DNA of 5,936 bases from a bacterium (GCA_018814245.1 JAHIZN010000393.1:1-5936), one strand, 5' to 3'. Counted from the first letter of the stretch, positions 1 through 5,677 are shown. Numbers and translations are program-made. The notes: a model not told the origin generated them from the sequence alone.

Positions 1-21
1 TATACGAGGAGGTTGTGAAGT

Positions 22-1785
22 ATGGCTTATGATGCAATAACAATGCAGGACTGGCAGATTGCAAGGGAGGCAGAAAAGAATATGCCTGCCCCTGAAGAAT
101 GGAAGGAAAAGTTAGGGCTACAGAAGGATGAGCTTATCCCTTATGGAAGGATAAGTAAATTAGATTTTCTGAAGATTATGGAGAGGCTTAAGGATAAGCC
201 TGATGGTAACTATATCGATGTTACGGCTATTACACCTACACCCCTTGGAGAGGGAAAGACAACCACCACCATGGGTTTAATGGAGGGTCTGGGTAAAAGG
301 GGGATGAATGTTGGTGGAGCTATCCGTCAGCCATCCGGCGGTCCTACAATGAATATCAAGGGTACTGCTGCAGGCGGCGGTAATGCCCTGCTTATCCCCA
401 TGACCGAGTTTTCGTTAGGGCTGACTGGCGATATTGATGCCATTATTAATGCTCATAATCTGGCCATGGTTGCCCTGACCTCAAGGATGCAGCATGAGTC
501 AAACTACTCAGATGAAGAGCTTCTGAAACGGACAAATATGCGCCGCTTGGATGTTGATCCCAGAAGGGTAGAAATGGGCTGGATAATTGATTACTGTGTT
601 CAGTCTCTCAGGCATATTATTATCGGGCTTGGCGGCAAAAAAGATGGATTTATGATGGAGTCAAAGTTTGGGATTGCGGTAAGCTCCGAGCTTATGGCTA
701 TCCTTGCTATTGCCCGGGATCTGAAAGATTTGCGCCAGCGGTTAGGTAAAATCATTGTGGGTTATGACAGGAGTGGAAAGCCTGTGACCACCGGTGATTT
801 ACAGGTAGATGGCGCCATGTGTGCATGGATGAGAAATACCATTAATCCTACCTTGATGTGTACCGCAGAATATCAGCCATGTCTGGTACATGCCGGTCCA
901 TTTGCCAACATTGCCATTGGTCAGTCGTCTATCATTGCTGACCGCATTGGCTTGAAGATGTTTGATTATCATGTGACAGAGAGCGGCTTTGGTGCTGATA
1001 TAGGTTTTGAAAAATTCTGGAATGTAAAGTGCCGTCTTGGCGGACTTACCCCTAATACTGTTGTCGTTGTAGCCACTGTAAGGGCATTAAAGATGCACGG
1101 CGGAGGACCTAAGGTCGTTCCTGGACTGCCGCTTCCAGAGGAATATACAAAGGAAAATCTGGGATTGCTTGAAAGGGGAATCCTGAACCTGCTGCATCAT
1201 GTAACTAATGTGAAAAAATCAGGGGCAGTGCCTGTAGTCTGTATCAACAGCTTCTATACAGATACCAAGGAAGAGGTTAATCTGATCCGCCGATTTGTTG
1301 AAGAGACAGGAACCCGTTGTGCCCTTTCTGAGCATTGGTTGAGGGGCGGGGATGGTGCCCTTGAGCTGGCAGATGCAGTTATGGATGCCTGCAAGGAAAA
1401 GGCTGACTTTAAGTACCTTTATCCATTGGAGATGCCGCTTCGTGAAAGGGTCAATCTGATTGCTAAAGAGATCTACGGTGCAGATGGGGTCTCGTGGACA
1501 CCCGAGGCAGAGGCAAAGGCAAAAGAGGCAGAAAATAATCCTGAGATGAAAGACTTTGCAACTATGATGGTCAAGACTCACCTGAGTCTCAGCCATGATC
1601 CAACATTAAAGGGTACACCCAAGGGTTGGACATTGCCTGTACGGGATCTCCTGATATTTGCAGGGGCAAAGTTCCTCTGTCCTTGCACAGGCACTATCAG
1701 CCTGATGCCCGGGACAAGCTCTAACCCGGCATTCAGAAGGGTAGATGTGGATGTGGAGACCGGAGAGGTCATGGGGCTTTTCTAA
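22..1785 (+). CDS. fhs: Formate-tetrahydrofolate ligase (formyl-THF synthetase)
   Basis: This enzyme makes 10-formyl-THF from formate, THF and ATP in the cytosol. It serves C1 supply and, in acetogens and other Wood-Ljungdahl organisms, the methyl branch. Seen directly: the P-loop region TPTPLGEGKTTTT (residues 71-83), the family blocks GGAIRQPSGGPTMNIKG (98-114) and ATVRALKMHGG (351-361), and a C-terminus in TGEVMGLF resembling the family ending 'ITGLF'. At 587 residues it is somewhat longer than the ~555-560 of clostridial enzymes. The extra length lies partly in the N-terminal 40 residues and in the 156-185 region (SRMQHESNYSDEELLKR). The start is supported by a strong Shine-Dalgarno AGGAGGT at 7-13, 8 nt before the ATG. 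An intrinsic terminator follows, so it is not in one operon with lptB unless read from upstream. It looks richer in G+C than the genes to its right (judged by eye). Family assignment is very secure; the Wood-Ljungdahl role is inference. Confidence 0.97.
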   Translation: MAYDAITMQDWQIAREAEKNMPAPEEWKEKLGLQKDELIPYGRISKLDFLKIMERLKDKPDGNYIDVTAITPTPLGEGKTTTTMGLMEGLGKRGMNVGGAIRQPSGGPTMNIKGTAAGGGNALLIPMTEFSLGLTGDIDAIINAHNLAMVALTSRMQHESNYSDEELLKRTNMRRLDVDPRRVEMGWIIDYCVQSLRHIIIGLGGKKDGFMMESKFGIAVSSELMAILAIARDLKDLRQRLGKIIVGYDRSGKPVTTGDLQVDGAMCAWMRNTINPTLMCTAEYQPCLVHAGPFANIAIGQSSIIADRIGLKMFDYHVTESGFGADIGFEKFWNVKCRLGGLTPNTVVVVATVRALKMHGGGPKVVPGLPLPEEYTKENLGLLERGILNLLHHVTNVKKSGAVPVVCINSFYTDTKEEVNLIRRFVEETGTRCALSEHWLRGGDGALELADAVMDACKEKADFKYLYPLEMPLRERVNLIAKEIYGADGVSWTPEAEAKAKEAENNPEMKDFATMMVKTHLSLSHDPTLKGTPKGWTLPVRDLLIFAGAKFLCPCTGTISLMPGTSSNPAFRRVDVDVETGEVMGLF

Positions 1786-1805
1786 GGGCTTGAAAATCAT
1801 ATGAT

Positions 1806-1836
1806 GGGCGAGGCATGTCTGCCTCGCCCTTGTTTT
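1806..1836 (+). terminator. Intrinsic terminator of fhs
   Basis: A perfect 10-bp GC-rich stem, GGGCGAGGCA (1806-1815) and TGCCTCGCCC (1820-1829), closes a TGTC loop. It is followed directly by TTGTTTT (1830-1836). It begins 21 nt after the fhs stop codon and has the textbook form of a Rho-independent terminator. It separates fhs from the lptB group. Confidence 0.92.
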
Positions 1837-1977
1837 GTAATCGTTCAGCCAGAAGATAAGATAAGGAGAAATGGGGAGAGGGGAGAATTGGAGAATTTAT
1901 TATTTTTTTTTCTCCTTTTCTCCATCTTCACCCTTTCTCCTTTCTTACACATCTTAAAATATAGCCTGAACGATTAC
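1837..1977. mobile_element. MITE-like element 1, 141 bp, with 12-bp terminal inverted repeats
   Basis: The ends are a perfect 12-bp inverted repeat: GTAATCGTTCAG at 1837-1848 and CTGAACGATTAC at 1966-1977. The interior is also an imperfect palindrome. A purine-rich left arm (AAGGAGAAATGGGGAGAGG and onward, about 1862-1897) pairs loosely with a pyrimidine-rich right arm (about 1912-1945) across an AT-rich centre with a run of nine T. No protein is encoded. The same terminal sequence bounds a second element at 2771-3000, which argues for a dispersed family of small non-autonomous elements. No convincing target-site duplication is visible. It starts immediately after the fhs terminator and ends 14 nt before the lptB ribosome-binding site, so it supplies most of the DNA upstream of lptB. 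Confidence 0.7.
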
Positions 1978-2006
1978 TACATAAGCAAATAGAGGAAAAC
2001 AATACA

Positions 2007-2729
2007 ATGGCTGTTTTGAGGGCAGAAGGATTAACCAAACAGTATGGAAAACGCCATGTGGTTAAAGGGGTAGAATTAACGGTAAATGCTGGTGAGGTTG
2101 TTGGTTTGCTTGGACCAAACGGTGCTGGCAAGACAACCATATTCTATATGACCGTTGGTATGATCCCGCCAGATTCAGGGCATATATGGATTGATGAACA
2201 GGATATTACCGCATTCCCCATGTACAGGCGGGCACAGGCAGGTATTGGCTATTTGCCGCAGGAGGCATCCATATTTCGTGGTCTTACAGTTGAACAAAAC
2301 CTGATGGCTATTCTTGAAACAATGCGTCTTTCCCGAAAACAGCAGGAAGAAGGGTGTGATGCCTTATTGAAAGAATTCAATATTGAACATATCGCTAAAC
2401 AAAAGGGTGATACCCTCTCCGGAGGGGAAAGGCGAAGATGTGAGATTGCCAGATTACTTGTGACACAGCCTCAGTTTTTATTATTAGATGAGCCGTTTGT
2501 TGGGATTGACCCGATTGCGGTCTCGGAAATACAACATATAATTGGCAGGCTTAAGAGCAAGGGTATGGGCGTATTGATTACAGATCATAATGTCCGCGAA
2601 ACACTCCAGATAACAGATCGTTCTTATATTATTTATGATGGTACGGTACTCTTATCCGGGGCATCGGATGAGTTGGTTAATGATCCTGTAGCAAAAAAGG
2701 TCTATCTTGGAGAAAAATTCAAGATGTAA
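2007..2729 (+). CDS. lptB: LPS export ABC transporter ATP-binding protein LptB
   Basis: LptB is the cytoplasmic ATPase that, as a dimer with LptF and LptG, powers LPS extraction from the inner membrane into the LptC-LptA bridge. All ABC elements are visible: Walker A GPNGAGKTT (36-44), Q-loop Gln85 in the LptB-typical GIGYLPQEASIFRGLTV (79-95), signature LSGGERRRCEIAR (137-149), Walker B FLLLDEP (157-163) with catalytic Glu162, and the switch His194 in ITDHNVRETL. The C-terminal KKVYLGEKFKM matches the LptB ending (KRVYLGEDFRL in E. coli). Length 240 residues is normal. The start ATG is preceded by AGAGGA (1991-1996) at about 10 nt. The gene lies between two elements with shared terminal repeats. 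No lptA or lptC is upstream; fhs is there instead. rpoN, the usual next gene, is absent. The LptB-specific sequence blocks leave little room for another ABC family such as LivF. Confidence 0.96.
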   Translation: MAVLRAEGLTKQYGKRHVVKGVELTVNAGEVVGLLGPNGAGKTTIFYMTVGMIPPDSGHIWIDEQDITAFPMYRRAQAGIGYLPQEASIFRGLTVEQNLMAILETMRLSRKQQEEGCDALLKEFNIEHIAKQKGDTLSGGERRRCEIARLLVTQPQFLLLDEPFVGIDPIAVSEIQHIIGRLKSKGMGVLITDHNVRETLQITDRSYIIYDGTVLLSGASDELVNDPVAKKVYLGEKFKM

Positions 2730-2740
2730 TAATAAAAGAG

Positions 2741-2769
2741 TTGACAAGAGGGGGATAGTATGATATTAT
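2741..2769 (+). promoter_or_regulatory. Sigma-70-type promoter for hpf-ptsN
   Basis: A perfect -35 hexamer TTGACA (2741-2746) is separated by exactly 17 nt from TATTAT (2764-2769), a one-mismatch -10. It lies just after the lptB stop codon. Transcription would start around 2776, inside the left end of the 2771-3000 element, giving hpf a leader of about 260 nt made almost entirely of repeat sequence. The match and spacing are seen directly; activity is inferred. Confidence 0.7.
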
Positions 2770-2770
2770 C

Positions 2771-3000
2771 GTAAGCGTTCAGCCAAAAGCTTAAGCAATG
2801 AAAGGCTAAAGCCTAAACTCCAATCATAATATCAAGGTAAATTTCTTAAATCGCGAATCTCGAATTGCGGATTGCGAATCTGCAGAAATGTAACAGATTC
2901 GAGATTCGAGATTCGCAATTAATAATGTCTTGCATCCTTTGCTGGCAGTGGCGGAGAATGATGTGCTGAAGGCTGGCTGCTTGAAAAGCTGAACGATTAC
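2771..3000. mobile_element. MITE-like element 2, 230 bp, sharing ends with element 1
   Basis: The ends are GTAAGCGTTCAG (2771-2782) and CTGAACGATTAC (2989-3000), an inverted repeat with one mismatch. The right end is identical to that of element 1; adding the adjacent C/G pair (2770 and 3001) extends the repeat outward. The interior differs wholly from element 1. It holds a small AGGC-TAAA-GCCT hairpin (2803-2814) and a hairpin of 7-bp repeats (2854-2920). It has no open reading frame of note. It fills nearly all the lptB-hpf gap, where rpoN commonly sits in other genomes. The shared ends with different cores suggest one mobilising activity acting on unrelated cargo, or nested insertion. No autonomous copy is in view. 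Confidence 0.6.
2854..2920. repeat. Inverted array of 7-bp repeats (CGAATCT / CGAATTG)
   Basis: Four consecutive heptamers read CGAATCT, CGAATTG, CGGATTG, CGAATCT (2854-2881). After a 13-nt spacer come three copies of the reverse complement AGATTCG (2895-2915), then CAATT. The two arrays can fold into a long imperfect hairpin. The segment TTGCGAATCTGCAGAAATG (2872-2890) recurs with one mismatch at 5410-5428, showing that this is a dispersed family. It lies inside element 2 and would be part of the hpf leader. Confidence 0.8.
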
Positions 3001-3021
3001 GCTGTATGAATGTTTACAAAA

Positions 3022-3027
3022 AAGGAG
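3022..3027 (+). promoter_or_regulatory. Ribosome-binding site fixing the hpf TTG start
   Basis: AAGGAG at 3022-3027 is only 1 nt from an in-frame GTG (3029) but 10 nt from an in-frame TTG (3038). Translation from the TTG gives MQLTVTGRHIEIT, the normal N-terminus of the family. Starting at GTG would add three odd residues with impossible spacing. The TTG is therefore preferred. Confidence 0.8.
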
Positions 3028-3037
3028 TGTGATACTT

Positions 3038-3556
3038 TTGCAGTTAACAGTTACAGGAAGGCATATTGAGATTACAGAGGCGATTCGTACTTATGCAGAA
3101 AAAAAGGTAGAGAAACTTAGAAAGTATTCTGATGGTCTTTTTGATGTTCATGTGATTATGGAGGTGGAAAAGAAGGGGCAAAGTGTGGAAATAACGCTTA
3201 ATGGTGCAGGTTGTTCCTTGAATAGCAAGGAAACTACTGCGGATATGTATGAGTCAATAGATAAGTCTGTTGACAAGATGGAAAGCCAGCTTAAAAAGCA
3301 TCGTGAGAAGATTAAGGCACGAAAGACAACGGCTTGTATGATAGAAGAGATTGAGGAAATTGAGATTATTGAAGAGCTGGAAGAAAAGATTATTAGCCGC
3401 AGGAAGATTGATGGTAAGCCTATTTCTATAGAAGAGGCAATCATCAACCTTGAAACCACAAAAGCGGCTTTTTGTGCTTTTATTAATCAGGAAACCAGCA
3501 GGGTAAGTGTACTTTATGGTTGTGGTAATGGAAGGTTTAAGTTATTAGAGTCATAA
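3038..3556 (+). CDS. hpf: Ribosome hibernation-promoting factor, long form (HPF/RaiA family)
   Basis: This protein binds the 30S decoding region and, in long-form members, dimerises 70S ribosomes into inactive 100S particles in slow growth. From the TTG start it has 172 residues. Residues 1-95 are the S30AE domain, with VTGRHIEITEAIR (5-17) and the signature DMYESIDKSVDKMESQLKKH (69-88). An acidic linker follows (102-118, rich in Glu and Ile). Residues 127-172 are a short C-terminal dimerisation domain, KPISIEEAI to KLLES. That tail is divergent: the usual VVYRR-dG motif reads VLYGCGNGRF (158-167), and two or three Cys appear. The gene is 32 bp upstream of ptsN, so the two share a transcript, as in many genomes. 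Its leader contains element 2. Family assignment is firm; strength of dimerisation is uncertain because of the altered tail. Confidence 0.94.
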   Translation: MQLTVTGRHIEITEAIRTYAEKKVEKLRKYSDGLFDVHVIMEVEKKGQSVEITLNGAGCSLNSKETTADMYESIDKSVDKMESQLKKHREKIKARKTTACMIEEIEEIEIIEELEEKIISRRKIDGKPISIEEAIINLETTKAAFCAFINQETSRVSVLYGCGNGRFKLLES

Positions 3557-3588
3557 TCGCAGGAATAGGATAAAGGAGTTTTCTTGAA

Positions 3589-4110
3589 ATGAAATTATCT
3601 GACATGTTGAGTATTGATGTAGTGGAGGCTGACTTAAAGGCTAAGGATAAGAATGGAGTTATTGAAGAGTTGGTAGATCTGTTGATTAAGACAGAAAAGA
3701 TTACACAAAGAGACAAGGTAATTGCTGCAGTTCTTGCCAGAGAAGATATGATGACTACAGGTATTGGGCATGGAGTGGCTATACCTCATGCCAAATCAGA
3801 TAAAGTCAATAATATTGATGAGACATTTAATAAATCTATGCAAGGTATTGATATGGATAATCCAATCATTGTTGTAGCATTTGGCAGGTCTGTGCAGGGT
3901 ATTGAATTCGGTGCAGCTGATGGTGTACCGGTTCATTTGTTTTTCTTGTTAATTGCCTCTGGAGAAGGTTCCAGTCTCCATATAAAGGCATTAGCTCGAA
4001 TATCCAGATTATTGAAACATCACTATATTCGGGAATTGCTTAAAAAGGCAAAGGATGCAGAATCTATGCTGGAAATTCTTAAGACAGAAGAGGCTAAGCG
4101 GTTGGAATAG
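3589..4110 (+). CDS. ptsN: PtsN-like PTS EIIA domain protein (nitrogen/fructose type) with internal duplication
   Basis: A cytosolic phosphocarrier of the PTS EIIA fructose/nitrogen family. It accepts phosphate from an HPr-type protein on a His and usually acts as a regulator rather than in sugar transport. Seen: MKLSDML start, TGIGHGVAIPHAKSD (57-71) with His67 as the expected phosphorylation site, then VVAFGRSVQGIEF (95-107), PVHLFFLLIA (114-123) and HIKALARISRLLK (131-143). All are family hallmarks. At 173 residues it exceeds the usual ~150-160, because about 18 residues (roughly 74-91) are inserted between the active-site loop and the next beta strand. The insert looks like a diverged copy of the following segment. 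The start has AAAGGAG at 3572-3578, about 10 nt upstream. The position between hpf and hprK is typical and supports a regulatory role in a PTS phosphorelay. EI and HPr are not in the window. Whether the insert alters phosphorylation is unknown. Confidence 0.93.
   Translation: MKLSDMLSIDVVEADLKAKDKNGVIEELVDLLIKTEKITQRDKVIAAVLAREDMMTTGIGHGVAIPHAKSDKVNNIDETFNKSMQGIDMDNPIIVVAFGRSVQGIEFGAADGVPVHLFFLLIASGEGSSLHIKALARISRLLKHHYIRELLKKAKDAESMLEILKTEEAKRLE
3808..3915 (+). repeat. Diverged in-frame tandem duplication inside ptsN (2 x 54 nt)
   Basis: The peptide FNKSMQGID (residues 80-88) repeats 18 residues later as FGRSVQGIE (98-106). On DNA the copies are offset by exactly 54 nt; over the core 3814-3852 against 3868-3906, 27 of 39 positions match, many differences being A/G transitions. 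The second copy matches the EIIA family, so the first is the extra one. Copy boundaries are approximate. Confidence 0.6.
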
Positions 4111-4172
4111 CAGTAGCGTCTTGTAGTCAGAGAATCCAGACCATTAGACTTCCTGACTATTCGCCTTTGTTA

Positions 4173-4414
4173 GCCAGTAGCAAGTGCAACAGAAAGGAGA
4201 AGAACCACAAAGGGTGTAAGCACTTAAGAGAAATAATTGCGAGCGATAATAAGATAATTGCAAATGAGAAGAACTATTGACAAGAGGTTGCATCTTAAGG
4301 GGTTACACCCTTTGTGGTTCTTTCCCTCTGTAAATGAGATTGACACGATATAGGTCACTATCCCCAATTATCAGTTGGTAATCTAACAGAAATAGTGTTG
4401 CACTTACTACTGGC
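4173..4414. repeat. Outer inverted-repeat element between ptsN and hprK
   Basis: GCCAGTAGCAAGTGCAACA (4173-4191) is matched in reverse complement by TGTTGCACTTACTACTGGC (4396-4414), 18 of 19 positions. The 242-bp unit encloses another inverted-repeat element at 4201-4321, placed off-centre, which suggests one element inserted in another. Its right edge abuts the ATG at 4415. The remaining gap sequence (4111-4172) has only a weak TAGTCAG/CTGACTA dyad (4124-4130 and 4153-4159). No gene is visible in the gap. Confidence 0.65.
4201..4321. repeat. Inner inverted-repeat element with 29-bp ends
   Basis: AGAACCACAAAGGGTGTAA (4201-4219) has a perfect 19-bp reverse complement at 4303-4321. Continuing inward through CTTAAGA, the ends match over 29 bp (4201-4229 and 4293-4321) with two mismatches. 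The 121-bp unit has an AT-rich core with no reading frame. The same 19-mer occurs a third time, alone, at 5477-5495, downstream of hprK. This marks a dispersed repeat family of MITE or REP type. Confidence 0.75.
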
Positions 4415-4441
4415 ATGTGCGGACTAATAAATGGTGTAATT

Positions 4442-5383
4442 ATGTCAAGTTTAACTATTGAGAATATGATAAAGGATGAAACATTAGGGATAAGATTGGA
4501 TGTAATAGCTGGTCATGAGGGATTACAAAAAGAGATAGTTACTACAGATATTAATCGTCCTGGGTTGGCATTGGCTGGATATTTTACCTTTTTCGGTGCA
4601 AGAAGAATCCAGGTTCTTGGAAAGGGAGAGACATCTTATATTGATGGTCTTGATCCATGGGCAAGGCGGGAGATATTAAAGAAGATCTTTGAGTTTGATA
4701 TTCCGTGTTTCATTATTACCTGGGGAATGCAGTTGCCAACAGATTTGTTGGACATGGCAAATGAATATCATGTCCCAATTCTTCGCACGCAATTATCTAC
4801 AGGGATATTTACCACATTATTGTCTCTTTATTTAGAAAGGATATTTGCTCCGGAAGAGAGTATTGCAGGTGGATTAGTTGATATTTATGGGGTTGGTGTG
4901 CTGATTATGGGAGAAACCGGGGTAGGGAAGAGTGAATGTGCCCTGGATTTGATTGAGCGAGGTCATCGATTGATTGCTGATGATGTGGTAAAGGTTAAGC
5001 GGCTTGGCAACAGTCTTATTGGTTCAGCTCCGGAGATGATAAAGTACCATATGGAGGTGCGGGGACTTGGAGTTATCAATATTCGGGAAATGTTTGGCAT
5101 AGCTGCAGTATGCCACCATAAAGAGATAGAGTTAATTATCAGGCTTGAGACATGGGGAAAGACAAAGAAGATAGAACGGCTTGGAATTGAAAGCCTGACA
5201 GAAGAGAGGCTGGATGTAACCTTGCCTATGGTAATTATCCCGGTTAAACCCGGCAGAAATATTTCGGTAATTGTTGAGGTAGCAGCCATGAATCAGAGAT
5301 TGAAGAAGTTAGGGCATCATTCGGCATTGGAACTGGATCAAAGGGTAGCAGAAGAGATACGAAGACAAGCAATGGAAATATGA
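4442..5383 (+). CDS. hprK: HPr kinase/phosphorylase
   Basis: A cytosolic enzyme that phosphorylates and dephosphorylates HPr on Ser, linking energy state to PTS signalling. From ATG 4442 it has 313 residues, close to the ~310 of Firmicute enzymes. The N-terminal domain (1-130) precedes the kinase core: LVDIYGVGVLIMGETGVGKS (145-164) with P-loop GETGVGKS (157-164), GHRLIADD (174-181) with the catalytic Asp pair 180-181, signature MEVRGLGVIN (204-213), and VKPGRN (268-273) before VEVAAMN. The His that precedes the core in known enzymes (SIHGVLVD in B. subtilis) is Ala142 here (SIAGGLVD), an odd substitution. An in-frame ATG at 4415 would add nine residues and abut a repeat; MSSLTIENMI at 4442 fits the family start better. 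Neither start has a good Shine-Dalgarno. A 331-bp repeat-filled gap separates it from ptsN, so it may have its own promoter. No ptsH or rapZ follows. Confidence 0.93.
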   Translation: MSSLTIENMIKDETLGIRLDVIAGHEGLQKEIVTTDINRPGLALAGYFTFFGARRIQVLGKGETSYIDGLDPWARREILKKIFEFDIPCFIITWGMQLPTDLLDMANEYHVPILRTQLSTGIFTTLLSLYLERIFAPEESIAGGLVDIYGVGVLIMGETGVGKSECALDLIERGHRLIADDVVKVKRLGNSLIGSAPEMIKYHMEVRGLGVINIREMFGIAAVCHHKEIELIIRLETWGKTKKIERLGIESLTEERLDVTLPMVIIPVKPGRNISVIVEVAAMNQRLKKLGHHSALELDQRVAEEIRRQAMEI

Positions 5384-5387
5384 AATG

Positions 5388-5419
5388 ATTGCGAATCTCG
5401 AATCTCGAATTGCGAATCT
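5388..5419. repeat. 7-bp tandem repeat array, second locus
   Basis: After ATTG come CGAATCT, CGAATCT, CGAATTG, CGAATCT (5392-5419), the same heptamer variants as at 2854-2920. The following GAAGAAATG continues the similarity, since 5410-5428 matches 2872-2890 at 18 of 19 positions. It begins four bases after the hprK stop codon and has no inverted partner here. Confidence 0.8.
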
Positions 5420-5476
5420 GAAGAAATGGGGGAAATTACTCAGACAGCTTTCGTTGCAATATTTTCCCATCAATGT

Positions 5477-5495
5477 TTACACCCTTTGTGGTTCT
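5477..5495. repeat. Solo copy of the TTACACCCTTTGTGGTTCT repeat
   Basis: The 19 bases are identical to the right end (4303-4321) of the element between ptsN and hprK. A pyrimidine-rich tail (TCCTCTTC) follows, as it does there (TTCCCTC). No inverted partner is found elsewhere in this region. The copies at 4201-4321 and 5477-5495 bracket hprK. Confidence 0.8.
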
Positions 5496-5605
5496 TCCTC
5501 TTCTTGTTATCGCTGACATTTTGCACCATGCTAAAACAGCACTACTGTCATGTAAACTCTCAAGTGTCGGATAGTTAGGATGTAGTGACAAACCTGCCGC
5601 CTGTT

Positions 5606-5633
5606 GTAGGGGCAATTCATGAATTGCCCCTAC
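5606..5633. repeat. Perfect 28-bp palindrome (REP-like)
   Basis: GTAGGGGCAATTCA (5606-5619) is followed with no spacer by its exact reverse complement (5620-5633). From memory, GTAGGGGC...GCCCCTAC palindromes are a common dispersed repeat in many environmental bacterial genomes, so this is probably a REP-type unit rather than a terminator. No T-run follows. Confidence 0.8.
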
Positions 5634-5677
5634 GGTCGGACATGTATATAGTCAGGGAGGTTGCTTTCCTCTTGCGG

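Noticed and set aside
1801..1992. 63-codon plus-strand reading frame after fhs
   Set aside because: It overlaps the fhs terminator and element 1; its translation reflects the pyrimidine-rich repeat arm and it has no ribosome-binding site or family resemblance.
2854..2920. CRISPR array
   Set aside because: The repeats are 7 bp, contiguous and without unique spacers, and they invert; no cas genes are present.
3462..3482. Hairpin followed by T-run inside hpf (CACAAAAGC...GCTTTTTGTG)
   Set aside because: It lies within conserved coding sequence and has almost no loop; taken as a coincidence of codons rather than a terminator.
4277..4368. TTGACA hexamers at 4277 and 4340 as hprK promoters
   Set aside because: Neither has an acceptable -10 hexamer at 16-18 nt; hprK may have a promoter in this gap, but it cannot be placed from sequence.
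4415..4441. Upstream ATG start for hprK adding nine residues
   Set aside because: No ribosome-binding site, directly at the edge of an inverted repeat, and the extra residues do not resemble HprK N-termini; ATG 4442 is preferred, although it also lacks a good Shine-Dalgarno.
5530..5600. Possible end of an insertion sequence (ACTCTCAAGTGTCGGATAG region)
   Set aside because: The text looks vaguely like an IS end, but no inverted partner, transposase fragment or target duplication is visible.
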